This document shows, one piece after another, positions 1 through 13,535 of a stretch of 64,000 nt of DNA. Source of the stretch: Paramecium sonneborni. Its lineage: Eukaryota > Ciliophora > Oligohymenophorea > Peniculida > Parameciidae. The stretch lies in assembly GCA_905182985.1 (NCBI GenBank), contig CAJJDN010000045.1, forward strand, positions 304,354-368,353, given 5' to 3'. Position 1 is the first letter of the stretch. The number at the start of each line of letters is the position of its first letter. The notes below the pieces were generated by a model, which saw only the letters and a program-made list of their open reading frames with translations, had not been told where the DNA came from and did not search any database. The position numbers and the translations under genes were made by a program.

Positions 1-168
1 AATATCCTTAAAAAGAAAACTAAAGTAATAAATATGTTCAGACAAAATTAGGTATTAATTAAAACAATTAAAATAATTTTTTCAGTTTTTTTTAGTTTTC
101 AAGTTCAGAAATAAAAAGAGTTATTTTTATAAATATTGTTATAAAATAGTTTAGAAATCCAATTAAAT

Positions 169-1408
169 ATGGAGAATTAGATTGTAAATTTTAATTTATA
201 TTTATAAAGATTGATGATGCAGAAAGAGATTAAATAATAAAATAATTGAAATAAGTTTAAGGAAATGATGTAAATAATAAATTTTGAATATTTTTAGAAA
301 TGCATTGATTGTGGAAAAAAAAATACTAAATGGGCATCCGTTACATTAGGTTTATTTTTATGTATAGATTGTTCTGGTAAACATAGAGAATACGGAGTTC
401 GTTATACATTTGCTAGGTTAAAATATGATATAATTTTAGATCTCTTACATTAGATTCTTGGTCTAGAAAATAAATTACATTCTTACAAGTAGGAGGTAAT
501 GAAAAAGCCTTGGAATATTTTTAAAGTGTAGGTTTAATAGGTCCAGGATGTAGTCAAATTGATTATAAGAGTCCTTTAGTTGAAAAATACAAATAAGAAC
601 TTCTTAAATAAGTACAAAGATTAAGTGTATTAGCCTTGTGTGAAGAAAAGCTGAACATAATTCGTCCATCACTTATTCCAAGTCCTGCTAAAATTGTTCA
701 AACATCTGAAAAACCAGCTTAAAATAAAGAAGAGGAATCCCCAGTAAAAGAATAAACAAAGAATGTTTTTTAAAACAATTTGTTATAAGAAGAAGCAATA
801 GTAACAAAGAAAAGCAATAAAATTGTATTCGCTGATAATGCCAAACCTCAGGCTGTTCAAGGAAAAGCTGTTTAAGGCAAAAAATTAGCTGATGTAGACT
901 TTGATTCTTTATAATTTGATGATCCATTTTCAAATCCATTCAATAATGATCCATTCAAATCTGATTCAAATAATGCAGAAATACCACAATAAGATGAACC
1001 AAAAGTGATTATTAAATAAACTCAATAACCAACTTAACCGATTACATAAACTAATGAAACTTTAGAAAAATTAAAAGACAAGAATGTAAAATCAATTTCA
1101 TCTGAAACTTTATTCTAATCCTAAGATAAGTATTTAATTAATAATTATTATCATTAGTGAGTAAAACAAATAAAATATTTATAAATTTAATGGATAGACT
1201 GCTATTTCAAGTAAACAATTTTTTGGAGAAAAAGAAGAGGATTCAGAAGATTCTTCATAAAGTATATTTAAGTTTTATTTTAGAAATGGATTAATTCAAG
1301 AGCATGTTTAATTTTGCAACTGAAAAAACTATGGAAACATTTGGAACTGTTAAAGAAAAAGCTGGAGGCATTTGGGAAAATTTAAAAACCAGATTCAATA
1401 AATAATGA
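169..1408 (+). CDS. ArfGAP, Glo3/ARFGAP2-3 type
   Basis: GTPase-activating protein for Arf, acting at the Golgi in COPI vesicle coat cycling (family knowledge). Read with TAA/TAG as Gln, a frame from 169 to TGA 1406-1408 is restored by five introns (184-209, 270-297, 417-439, then 28 and 22 nt near 1126 and 1262), giving about 370 residues. The N-terminus has the ArfGAP zinc finger (C-x2-C-x16-C-x2-C, with WASVTLG and CSGKHR) followed by SLTLDSW and VGGN. The HRSLGV arginine region reads HREYGV, so the finger Arg is retained. The middle is Gln-rich with several DPF/NPF-like motifs. The tail carries two ISS-x3-F motifs ([15 protein letters not shown]), which mark the Glo3/ARFGAP2/3 branch rather than ARFGAP1. 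Confidence 0.9.
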
Positions 1409-1822
1409 TAAATTATCAATCATTATGTAATATATTCAATTAAAGGTGATAATATTATCATTTCTAAATAAATTTCTTTAAAATTAAGGTTTATTTTTCT
1501 CATTTTAAACATTTAGATTTTATGTTCATTCACTTTTCTAAACTTATCATAATTTGAATAGCTCATAAAAATTATCTTCTTGTATTTTTATTTACTATCA
1601 TTACAATAATTTTTGATTCATAATCTCTACTTTATAATAATCTACAAATTGACAAAAAATAAAAATGACATACCTTTTATCTCCTTCTTCTGAATTCTGG
1701 TTTAATTAGTTGTTATACTTTTTTTGATGGTAATTGTAATTAATTTACTTTATTGCATTTTTTTTCAGAATTATATTTAATATGTAAAAATAAATTTAAT
1801 TTATATTTCTTTTCAAAAAATA

Positions 1823-4045
1823 TCAAATTAGGGATATCCAGACAGATTTTTCTTCCAGTTTATTATTGATTGGAAAAATTTTATCTAAAGTTAATCTAAA
1901 AGCCCCATCTAATTCTATAAAACTATAAGTTGGATTTGCATTTATTCCAATTAAATAAATTTTTTTGGTTTCATCAATTAAATAATCAAAGCCGAAAATT
2001 TACATACAATATTTTCTTTATCGTCTATTTAATTTACAAGGAATCAAAGAAATTGAAGCCTTAATTTAATTTATAAAATCTTTTAAAGGAATCCCTTAAG
2101 ATTCTAAAAACTCTACTAAGTTTTTATGAGAAATAGCTTATTTTGGTTTTGTATGAACAAAAGGATCTTCCTAAATAATTTAAATTAAATTGATTACCGA
2201 ATTAAGATCATAATTAAGAGTACAACACCTTCCTGTTGGTTCTGATGAAATATAAATTTAATTATCTTAATTAACTAATACATTGATTTAAACATCAAAT
2301 TTCTTTCCATCATATAAAAGTGGATTTGTTATATACTTTTAAATCACAAACTCTTTTGATTCTTTGTATTATTGTATTAAAAATTATTATAATTAATCAA
2401 TGTTATGAATTAACTTAGCACCATTTCCTAGGGCTGATTTACATATCCATAACTTTGGAATATCTTAAATTAGTTTTGAAATTTATTTATTAAATGTTAA
2501 ACCACCTTTATTAGGGATATAAACAGAAAATGGAAATTTTTATTATTTTTCTTTTTCAGGGTGATTAGCAATAAAATAATCTTAAATAAAATCTAAATCT
2601 TCAACCCATTATGATATTTTAAAATTTAAAACAAATCCTGTTGGTAATACTTTTAATGCTTATTCTGGTGAAATGGAACATAGACAAATATATAATTATG
2701 ATTTAGCTGACCATTCATGCTAAAACTCCATTAAATTAACCATTTATCTCTTAGAAACAGCATCTTATTTTATAAGATTACTAAAATCTAAGAGTTAAGT
2801 TAACCATTATAGATGAGAAAATGAATTATTTGGAACTTCTATCCATTATTAACGAGTACTAAGAACTTGTTTAAGAATTGGATCATTTAATTACATCGTA
2901 TAATTATACTATCTTAATAAATGTTAAATTTTACTCTAAATTAAATTGGTTTAAGTTCTTTTGGAGGTGAAACATTTATAGGTTAAAGAGATGGAATATC
3001 AAATTTTTCATTTCTTTTCAAAGGAGTATAATTCTTATCGAAATATTTAGATGGGGTTCTATTACGTTATTACTCAGGAGAGGGTTGTTATGATATTTTT
3101 TTTTGGGATTGTTGCAAATAATATTGTTTAGCCTTAACTCTATTGAATTACATAATTAGTGCCTCATCATAAGCTTAGATCGGTTTAGAATCATAATAGG
3201 GTTCTTCTCTTTTTTTTAAATAAGCAATTCTCTTTCTCTAATCTTTCAGGTATTCTTCTATATTTTAAGCATAGATATCTAAACTCTTAACTACATTTGG
3301 TTTATGCTTTAACAATTTTTCTAAAGATTATTTCTGTTTTTAATCTTTTTTACAAAGAGTTGAGAGATTGGGAAATGAACTTAAGGATTTTATTTATTCT
3401 TAAAGCATAATGTAGTCGATTTATATAGTATTTAATTGTAAAAATTTTATTATTGTTTTTTTTAATATACTTTAGTAATCATATTTAATCACATAATTCT
3501 GTTTTAACTTGTATTCAATATAAATAATAGGTGATTTACTTGATTTTGAAACATATGATTTATAAGAAATATTTTTTTCTTTCAATTCATGATTAATCTT
3601 GTTTTTTTCCCATCGCTCTTAGTCTGTAATTAATCTTCTCTCTGTTGATTTAGGTCTTTTCTAAAATTCTATTTTTAAACATCTAGGTATTTATATCTGA
3701 GTTTGATAAGATTTTATTTTTTTATGATATGAGATTAATTTTAAATTCTTAAGTATTAGAGTTTGACTAACTAAAAAATAAACGAAAAATAGCAAAATGT
3801 AATTTTATTGCTATACTTGGGTTTGAGCGATGTTGGGTAGATTAGTTTGGTTTTTCTATTGCAAATTTTATACTTTAATGAGTTCAAAGTCTTTAAGTTT
3901 ATAAGGATTAAAATTTTTAGTAAATGTTTAATAGATGATAAGATATAGTTGTTGCACTATGTTTGTTATTTTAAATCATCTCTCTACATTTTTAATTATC
4001 AATACCAACAACCATTACTAATTATTTCACAAATTTCAAAATCAT
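1823..4045 (-). CDS. Tubulin tyrosine ligase-like (TTLL) enzyme
   Basis: ATP-grasp ligase of the TTL family, which adds amino acids to tubulin tails, usually on axonemal or cortical microtubules. The catalytic part is clear: LWICKSALGNGAKL (ATP-binding Lys region), FVIQKYI-NPLL-GKKFDVQINVLV, SSEPTGR near the middle, and GINANPT near the end, matching the family's E-x-NxNP region (the acidic residue is Gly here). One 26-nt intron at 2909-2934 is well supported by the frame change. The main frame continues upstream without TGA to about 3976 with coding-like sequence (KSTERR...ERWEKNK). I place the start at the ATG read from 4045 through a possible intron 3957-3987. A shorter start at 3408 is possible. 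The C-terminal half is secure and the N-terminus is not. Confidence 0.85.
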
Positions 4046-4612
4046 TAGCCAAAGTCTTCTACAGAATTATTGATTATGAATATTTACTATAAATGATAGA
4101 TTTAAATATAATACAAAATAAATGGATGTATTTTTATTTTTGAAATAAACATTCTATTTTAAGGATTTTTTTGAAGTAAACCATTTAAAAATTCTAAAAT
4201 CTAAAAATTTAAATCAGAAGGACATGGAAAATCAGAACACCGTATTTTTTCATACAATATTTTGTATTTTGATCATCAAAAGATATTTTAAAACAAATAT
4301 CTTTTTTGAGTATATTTTAAAGTTTTTTGATGTGATTAGAATTTAATTTAAAGAATTATCAAAATTAAACAGAAATTATAAAACAAAAAAAATATTTTTA
4401 TTTTTGTACTCAAAAATAATTAAAAACTAATTATAATACTACCTAATTATCAAAAGGATTAGTATTCAGTTTTATTAATGAATGTAAATGGTACATATTC
4501 ATTAAATAATTAATAAAAATGATGAATATATATAAGTATTAATTAATAATGAAGTAAAAAAAATAGAATAAAAAGAAATAGATGGATAAATTTAATAGAT
4601 ATAGATAATAAA
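4046..4612. other. Intergenic A/T-rich stretch
   Basis: I see no convincing reading frame on either strand. The sequence is long A and T runs. It separates the 5' end of the TTLL gene from the 3' end of the kinase gene, so it should hold the TTLL promoter. Confidence 0.5.
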
Positions 4613-5688
<1,076 letters not shown>

Positions 5689-5701
5689 TTTAATTTTAAT
5701 A
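5689..5701. promoter_or_regulatory. 13-bp divergent intergenic space
   Basis: Only 13 bp separate the start codons of the kinase (-) and the unknown gene (+). Both 5' UTRs must be tiny or overlap, and the promoter elements must lie inside one another's transcribed regions. No specific element is recognisable. Confidence 0.5.
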
Positions 5702-6565
5702 ATGCTAAAAAAAGAACCCAATCGTTAGATTGATTTAACACTTATTCTTAATGCAACTAAACAAAAGATCAAAATCTCTGTAGGCATTCATACTACATTA
5801 AAAGAAATTGCTAATTTACTTGCTGAAGAATTAAGTATTCTTATTTTTTAGAATATAGCATTGGATATTTTCAGAACAAGAATCAGTTTCTAAGAAACTT
5901 ACAAAACTATTAAATTAGATGAAGCAAAAACACTAAAACAATTAGGAATCACAAATGATAACTAATAATTATTTGCCAATGTAGAGACTATATAAACAAA
6001 AACTATTGGTAGAGTTACGATGGCAAAGACATTTTAAAAACCAATAGAAAGATTTCGTGTTACAGATTTGGATCTTGTTCCATTTCATCCTGGCTAAATC
6101 TAACCATTTGAAGTTGAAGGTTTAACTTTAGAAGTAAAAAATGAATTAACATAGGCTGTTTGCATAAATTCTAAATGTATAAACTTTCAAAGAGAAATTG
6201 TATTTCCTATTGGTTTTGGTACCTTTAACTTTTAACGAATTATGAAAGATGTGAAATGTGATATGTGTCCTTATAGAGCATTAGGAATCAATCCATCTGT
6301 TTTGGTAAGAGAATTGTTATTTCGTGATTGTAAGTGGACAATATCAGGTCTCAAAAAAGGAGGTAATGGGGGTGTATTTGATCAATGTTTGAATAGATGG
6401 GTTAAAGTTAAAGGAAGAGATAGTGTGGCATTTCCATAAATTGTAGGTTAAGATAAATGGAAAGAAGTTTGGATTGAAATTAAAGCAATTGGAGTAGGAA
6501 CTTAAAAGCATCCGTTTTTAATTTAACCTGATTGTTTAGATGATTTTTATTACTCATATTTTTGA
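5702..6565 (+). CDS. Unrecognised protein with Cys-pair C-terminal domain
   Basis: An intron-free frame of 287 residues. The first half begins as a possible ubiquitin-like or short helical region (QKIKISVGIHTTLKEIANLL). A central segment VTDLDLVPFHPG leads into a C-terminal domain with Cys pairs (INSKCINF, DVKCDMCPYRA) and the ending FRDCKWTISGLKKGG...WVKVKG...FP. I do not recognise the family. The spacing of cysteines and hydrophobics looks like a compact folded domain, possibly zinc-stabilised. Codon use and length argue that it is real. Confidence 0.8.
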
Positions 6566-6664
6566 AGTATGTTTATATAAAATTGTATTAATAACAAACT
6601 TAAAAAATGGAATAAATTTAAGAATTAAAATAAATATAATAGATAAATAATAAATAAATAATTA

Positions 6665-7315
6665 ATGGAAGTTTTCACATTACCAATTTTTTAGAAGTTA
6701 AACAAATTATAAAATTGTTAAGAAGAAGAAATAATTGAGCCTTTGGATGAACCTGAACATTAGCCAACTTGTGAAGAATGTAAAAAAGTTTTTACTAATA
6801 ATTCAAAACTTTAAAGACATATAAGAGAGATCCATTAAAATTTGAAGCAATTTCGATGTGAATAATGTGGAAAAGAGTTTAAACGTTCTTAGCATTTGAA
6901 AAGACATCAATTAACTCATAGTGGAAGTCGACCATTTGAATGTGAAAGTACTAAATAGATTTGAGATTGAGGTTGTCCATAAAAGTTTACATGTAAACAT
7001 CATTTGAAAAGACATAAGCAATTAATTCATGAAATGAAGTCGTATGAATGTAATGAATGTGAATAAAAGTTTACAAAGAAACGTTAATTAAAAAAGCATT
7101 AATAGGATCATCATAAAAAATAATAGAATAGTTAGAATGAATTCTTTATGTGTTAAAAATGTAGTAGAGTATTTATGAGATTGAGATCCTTGAAGAAGCA
7201 TAATTTGATAAGACACAAAAATATAAGAGCATTTACTTGCGAGAAGTGTAATAAGCATTTTGCTCATAAATAAACATTAAACAAACATATTTTAAGAAGT
7301 CATAAAGAAATTTGA
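6665..7315 (+). CDS. C2H2 zinc-finger protein, six fingers
   Basis: About 208 residues after removing one 24-nt intron (near 6950) whose excision restores the third finger. Six C2H2 fingers are visible, starting with CEECKKVF, CEQCGKEF, CESCPQKF, CNECEQKF, CQKCSRVF and CEKCNKHF, each ending H-x3-5-H. The N-terminus is short and acidic (EEEIIEPLDEPE). The array covers nearly the whole protein, which suggests a DNA- or RNA-binding factor of the TFIIIA or generic ZNF type. Nothing shows its target. Confidence 0.9.
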
Positions 7316-7340
7316 ATTTAGTTATATTATTATTTTATAA

Positions 7341-10300
7341 ATGAAAAATATGATGTTACTACTCTTAAGCTTACTTTTAATAAGTTGTTTAGAGAGTTTA
7401 CCAAAAGGGGATTTTTGTACTTGTAATTAAATTCTGAGTTATAATGACTGTGTTTAATCAATTAAATGTGAATGGAACAACACTTAAGGTGTTTGTGAAG
7501 ATAGTAAATCTGTAGATTTGTGGTCATATTGTTAAGTAAACTCTGCAGATTGTTCAGTGTAGATTGGATGTGCTTTTTAAGAAAGAATTTGTAAACCATT
7601 TAGTGGTTGTACAGTGTATTAAGCAAAAACTCATGAATTATGTTAATAAATTAGTCATTTATGTTCATCAAATGGTGAACACTGTATTTAAATAGAATTG
7701 ATATGTGATAATTTCAATGAGAATTAGATAGCTTGTTAATCGAATTTGGATGGCTTTCCATGTTATTGGAATAATGAAATAAAGAAATGTTATGAGATAT
7801 AGAAATGTAATGAATTACCCTTATCCTACTCTACTCATGAATCTTGTTATGAAGCAGGATAAAAGAAGTAATTATAATGTACAACTAAAGAAGGAGGAGG
7901 TTGTATAGATATAGGAACAGATTGCAAAATATAAGAAAAGAAAGGATGTGTGGTGAATATATTTAACAGCCCTTGTTTTTGGGATGGATCTACTTGTAAA
8001 GATAAAATTTGTATTAATGCTCCTACATCTTATATAACCCATGAATAATGTCAAACTTATTTAGGTTCATGTTCTTTGAATAGTGATAATAAAGGATGTA
8101 TGGATATGCCATCATCATGTGAAGAATATTCTACTGAACCATAATGCATTTAAATTAATGAACATCTATGCTTTTGGTCTATTCTAACTTGTAATGATGA
8201 TGATTAATAATGTTAGCCTATTTCACGATGCAAATAATGGACTTGTGAAAATGCTGAACCTTCATATTCTACTGACACTTTATGTCAACAATTCAAAAGT
8301 GATTGTACTGTGAATAATACTAATAATGGTTGTATTAAGAGATTGGAAACTTGTTCTTCTTACACAACTTAAAATCAATGTGTGATTGTATTAGATGGAA
8401 AAACAACATGTTATTGGAATGGAACCAAATGTGTTGATAATTTATGTCACAATGCTGTCCTTAATAAATATGATTTACTATCTTGTAGCGAATTTCTTTC
8501 ATCATGCACTGCTGTTAATAATTAATGCACTCTAAAAACCTGTTCAACATATCCTACTGAAAATCTATGTAGTGTTGATTATCAAAACAAAAAATGTATT
8601 TGGAGTGGTTCCTGTACATTAAAAACATGTGAAAATGCTAGTAAAGAATTAACCACACATTAAGAATGCTAATAATGGTTAAGCAGCTGTACAGTGAATT
8701 CAAATTTAAATGGATGTCAAATTTTGGAAAAAGTTTGCAATGTTTACAAAAAGAAAGATTAATGTTACTTAACAGGGAATAATAAAACTGAATGTTTATG
8801 GATTGATGAATAATGCGTCTAAAAGAGCTGTTCTACTGCTAGTTTAGAGATACAATCAGATGAAGAATGTACAAATTATTTAGATGGATGCATGATTAGT
8901 AATTAAAAGAAAGGTTGTGTTAATCGTAAGGCAACTTGCACAGAATTATTAGAACACTAATGTTCTATAACTAGTTCAGGATCATTTTGTTTTTGGAATG
9001 GATAATAATGTGTAATAAGATAATGTACTTAAGTATTTTATTATTCATTTAAAGCTTGTAATACATTTTTATAAACATGTACTGTAAATTTTGATGGTAC
9101 CTAATATAATGGATGTATAACTAAACAAAATAAATGTAATGGATATACTAATGAATTAATGTGTATTGAAAGTTTATCAGAAGGTAAATGTGTTTGGAAT
9201 TAGAAAGTTATTCCAAATATTTGTGAAGTAAGATCTTGTGAAAATTCAAATTAAATGACAAGTGATGAAGAATGTAATCAATTTTTAGGAATTTGCACAG
9301 TAAATAATTCTAAAACTGGATGCATTAAACGTTATGAAAAATGCAATGAATATGATAATGAAGTAAATTGTAGAAAAACAAAATCTGAATCTGAATGCAT
9401 TTGGTATAATGATGTCTGCATAAATAAAACATGTGATAAAGCTAATAAAACTTATACTAGTCATGATGAATGTCAATCTTATAGTAAGAAATGTACAACA
9501 AATGGCAAAGGATGTATTTAAATTGATACATGTTCTTCATACACAACTAAATAAGGATGTGTTTTTGATTAAAACAATTAATCTTGTACATATTTTCCTA
9601 GTTGCAATCTAAGACTATGTACAGATGCTCCTTAAAATTATTCCACTGATGAATAGTGTAAAAATTATATGTAAGAATGTACAACAAGTGGTAATGGATG
9701 TGTATTAAGAACTGAATGTTCAGATGCTTATATTGAATAGGCTTGTGTTACTGATTCAACTGGTTAATAGTGTAGATGGATTAATAATAAATGTGTAGTT
9801 TATAGTTGTTCAAGTGCTCCCACTTAATTTTAGACTGAAATGGAATGCCAATTATACAAACAAGGATGTACTGCAAAATAATCTGGAGGATGTATAACTA
9901 AAGGTCTTTGTAAAGATGCTAAAATATCATAAGCTTGTACAACTGATATATATGGAAATTTATGCAGATTTTATAAAGATGGATGCAGAGAAGCTATTTG
10001 TTAAGATTTTGCATATAAAACTCATTATCAATGTGTTAAAATAGATTCTAATTGCACATCTGATGGAGTAACATGTGTTACTTAATCATAATGCAATACT
10101 AAATCTTAAAGTGGTTGCTTTTTAGGTTCAGATGGACCATGTTTATGGATTGGAAATTCATGTTATCAATATTCATCTTGTACATCTCTATAATTTTAAA
10201 CTCATGAAGAATGCTATAAATTTAATAATGAATGTACAACTGATGGAAATACTTGTGTTCCAATTGATAAATGTGAAAAACTAACATAATTAGGATGCTA

Positions 10301-11384
10301 AGTAGGAACTGATGGATAATGTGTATTTTTACCAAATACAAATGAATGCAAAGTTTTTAAAAATTGTAATTAATTTGAATATCAAACTCATCAAGATTGT
10401 CAAAGTATAAATAAACAATGTACTACAGATAACAAAAAATGTATTGATTTGTAAGAATGTTCTTCATATACTACAAAAGAAAATTGTTATTTAAATAATC
10501 TCTAATAATAATGTAAGTTTGATGAAAATGATAATAAATGTATTGATTTAGTATGCTCTCATTTAAAATTTGCAACACATAATGAATGCAATTAATAATT
10601 AAATACTTGTACAACTGACAGTAAATAATGTATTACAATCGATAAATGTGAAACTTATAGTAAAGTATTTTGCGATATTGCATATGGAATAGAAAGCATA
10701 ATTGATGATTAATCCAAATAAAGTTATAAAAATATAAATAAATGTAGATTTGATACAAAACAAAATAAATGCCAATTAATTAAATGTTCAGATTTATAAA
10801 AGAATTGCTCTTAAATTAGTAAATGTGTTGATAATGGAATAAGATGTGTTGATTAATCAAAATGTGAAATATATGAGACAGAAAAAGGATGTAAATAAGG
10901 TGGAAGTGATGGTGAATGTGTTTGGCATTTAGAAAATGGAGTAGGAAAATGCAAACTTATGACATCATGTTCAGATGCATCTACTAATAAAGAAGCATGC
11001 CTTTAGAAACCATGGATTTGTTAATGGACTGAAAATTCAACCAAAACTATTTGTGCATAATATACATGTTCATCAAAATATAAAGAAACAGGATTCTGTT
11101 TACCAATCTTAGATTTCTCTTAAAAGAATTATTAAATATGTTCTATGACTGGTTAACTTTGTGTAAACACAAAAATAGATTCTTTAACAGCATCTACTTG
11201 CTTTTAATCTACTAATTATACATACACATGGGATTCTGCTCGTAAACTTTGTTGGTAATGTGGAAAATAATTTACAAATTCAAACAAATTAAATTCTTCT
11301 GACCACCTTAACTAAACCCAAGAAGATATCTTCGCTTCAATATTATTGCCAATGTTCATTCTGATATTTAGTTTATATATTTGA
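7341..11384 (+). CDS. Cysteine-rich surface-antigen-like protein (PSA repeats)
   Basis: One uninterrupted frame of 1347 residues. It opens with a signal peptide (basic start, MMLLLLSLLLISC) and ends with a hydrophobic tail (ILLPMFILIFSLYI), consistent with a GPI-anchor signal. Between them are many Cys-rich units of about 65-75 residues: Trp-Asn before CV/C-x-K-x-C, then N/S-A, a Thr and Cys, CT-x-N-x-GC, and a final Cys pair. This is the layout of Paramecium surface antigen repeats, the glycoproteins that coat the cell and cilia. Classical i-antigens are roughly twice this length, so this is more likely a shorter surface-antigen-related protein. No intron is seen. Family knowledge says such genes are expressed mutually exclusively; the sequence alone does not show that. 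Confidence 0.9.
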
Positions 11385-13087
11385 TCTTCATAACTTTAAC
11401 ATTAAGTACATCAAAGCTTTCTTTTATTTATCTTGACTTTTATCAAAACTAATTTTTAATCATCTATCATGTCATTCAACAAATCAATTCTTCAAATTTA
11501 TCTTTTATTAATCCTCCGTATGGAATCATATATCCTTATTGCATTTCTAAAATTGAATTATTTTTTTAGTATAAATTTAGAATCAAAACTTATTCATAAA
11601 TTTATCAACCTTAAGCCTATATAATTATATCTTAAGTGAATAAATCTTGATAAAATTGTTTTTCATTTTATTTTTCCTTTTTAAAATTAAATTTCTTAAA
11701 TACAATTGGATAATTATTATTCTTTGAATATTTCTGGTTTTTATAATTAGAATAAAATTAGGTTCCATTTTTAATAATTTCTGTTTCTCTTTTAAAAATT
11801 TACTCATTGGGGATTTCCTTTTTTCATTAAATTTCAATATTCTAAATCTATTTTATGATATCTTTAAGGATCTTCTTCTTAATTTTTTTTAGTATTCTGT
11901 CAATTTTAATTGAATATTTAGTTTCTGGATTTGTACTCAATAAAATAAATTATTAGCACTGATGAATTGAACACATTTTTATATATAATCAATCATAAGG
12001 AATAATAGTTTAGTGTTAATCTATATTTAGAATTGAATGATAATAATTTTATTAAATCGGTGAAGTTAAAAAATTTTCTTTCTCCACATCTATGTAGAAA
12101 TTATTTGATTATGAATAAAATTAGAATTTTAAAATATGATTAATTTATAGCAAATAATTAAATAAAAGTAGGAAACTTTCATAAATAGATAATTAGGCGA
12201 CATTCAAAATATTTTGATTCATTTTATTGAAAAATATATAGTTTTACCTATTAATTCAGAAAACAATTATAGTTGAGCAAATGAAAATTCTTTAAGCATC
12301 ATAGTTTTATGTTAATTTATTGAGATAATGGATTTCTTGAGAGTTGAGGATATTAAAGGTGATTTTTCAATCATTGAAAATACAACTATTTAGCCTAATA
12401 TAATTTATGAAACATAGTGAGCTAGATTTATTTTAATAATAATAGGAACTAAATTTGTCAATGAATTTTTGATTCTCAAATTTATTAACATTATATTTGA
12501 GAATAAATTTATATATGAATTGTCAGTCTATTTTCGATTAAAAAGTATCTAAATAAACTTGAATCAAAAGTTCAACGTATACAGATTCATAATTTCCGCT
12601 AGTAGAAATTTTATTAAATTTTAATAGAATTAGATCTAAAGATTTTTAATAGAAAATCAAAATTTAAATGTGAGTAAAAAGGAAATCTTAATTACATCAA
12701 TGAATTATGATAAGTTTTAATAATAGAGGATCGGATGCATCTAGAAAAGCCTATGATTGTTAAGATAAATATTTTGACTAATTTTTTAATTGAAAGATTT
12801 AATTAAATATTTATGGTTCAATATTTAAAAATAGGCCTTAGATTTGTTTAACTTCAAGAAATATTCATATATTTTTGAAGACAGTAGCCATGATGCATTT
12901 AGAAAATTAATAGATTAAGAAGGATGATTAAATTATTCAAATATAAACTTAAATCGATTAAAAAAGATTTTGTAATTATGGAAAAGACATTAAGTAGATT
13001 AAAATAATGAAATATAAATAGCCCTTTTACAAGATATTAAAGGGGAAGTTATTGAATATAAAACCATTATTAAAAATAATATAAAAA
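11385..13087. other. Poorly coding stretch with isolated coding-like fragments
   Basis: About 1.7 kb without a gene I can assemble. Short coding-looking pieces on the + strand include a start at 12329 (MDFLRVEDIKGDF...), GSDASRKAYDCQDKYF near 12730, EDSSHDAFRKLIDQEG near 12870, and ALLQDIKGEVIEY ending at a TGA just inside the next gene (about 13094). The two -DIKG(D/E)- pieces resemble each other. They may be remnants of a decayed gene or exons I could not join. The first 900 bp look purely noncoding. Confidence 0.35.
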
Positions 13088-13351
13088 ATGACTGAAATAA
13101 AAAAATTATATTGTAGATTCGTGACTGGAATGACAGTTGATTTAGATATTAGGGCAGAAACTAAAACAGTGTTATAACTTAAGCAATAGCTCTGTGAAGT
13201 TATTAATTTAACACCTGATAGATTATATATAGGATTTGAGACCACTTTACTTGAAGATAATGAGTATTTAGGTACTAAAATTACAGATTGTGATACTGTA
13301 CATGTAATAACATCCCAGTTAACAGAAAAAATAGCATACAAAAAAAAGTGA
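13088..13351 (+). CDS. Ubiquitin-like small protein
   Basis: An 87-residue intron-free protein. It starts MTEIKKLYCRFVTGMTVDLDI and continues with TKTVLQLKQQLCEVINL-TPDRLYIGFE-TTLLEDNEYLGTKI-DCDTVHVI. This follows the beta-beta-alpha-beta-beta order of the ubiquitin fold, with 'T.L.DN..L' in the position of ubiquitin's 'K.LEDGRTL'. There is no C-terminal GlyGly (it ends AYKKK), so it is probably not conjugated. It may be a stand-alone ubiquitin-fold adaptor. Confidence 0.8.
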
Positions 13352-13535
13352 AATATCATTAAATTGTTAATAAGCAATTACATATTTTGTTTATTTTTAA
13401 ATTTTGATTCCTCTCTTTTTATACAATTTTCATTTTAGTTGTGCAAGTTATATGATATATAAAGTAGAATAGAATATTACAATACTTATTAGCATTTTAG
13501 ATCAAATAATAATATATAAATAATATATAATATAA

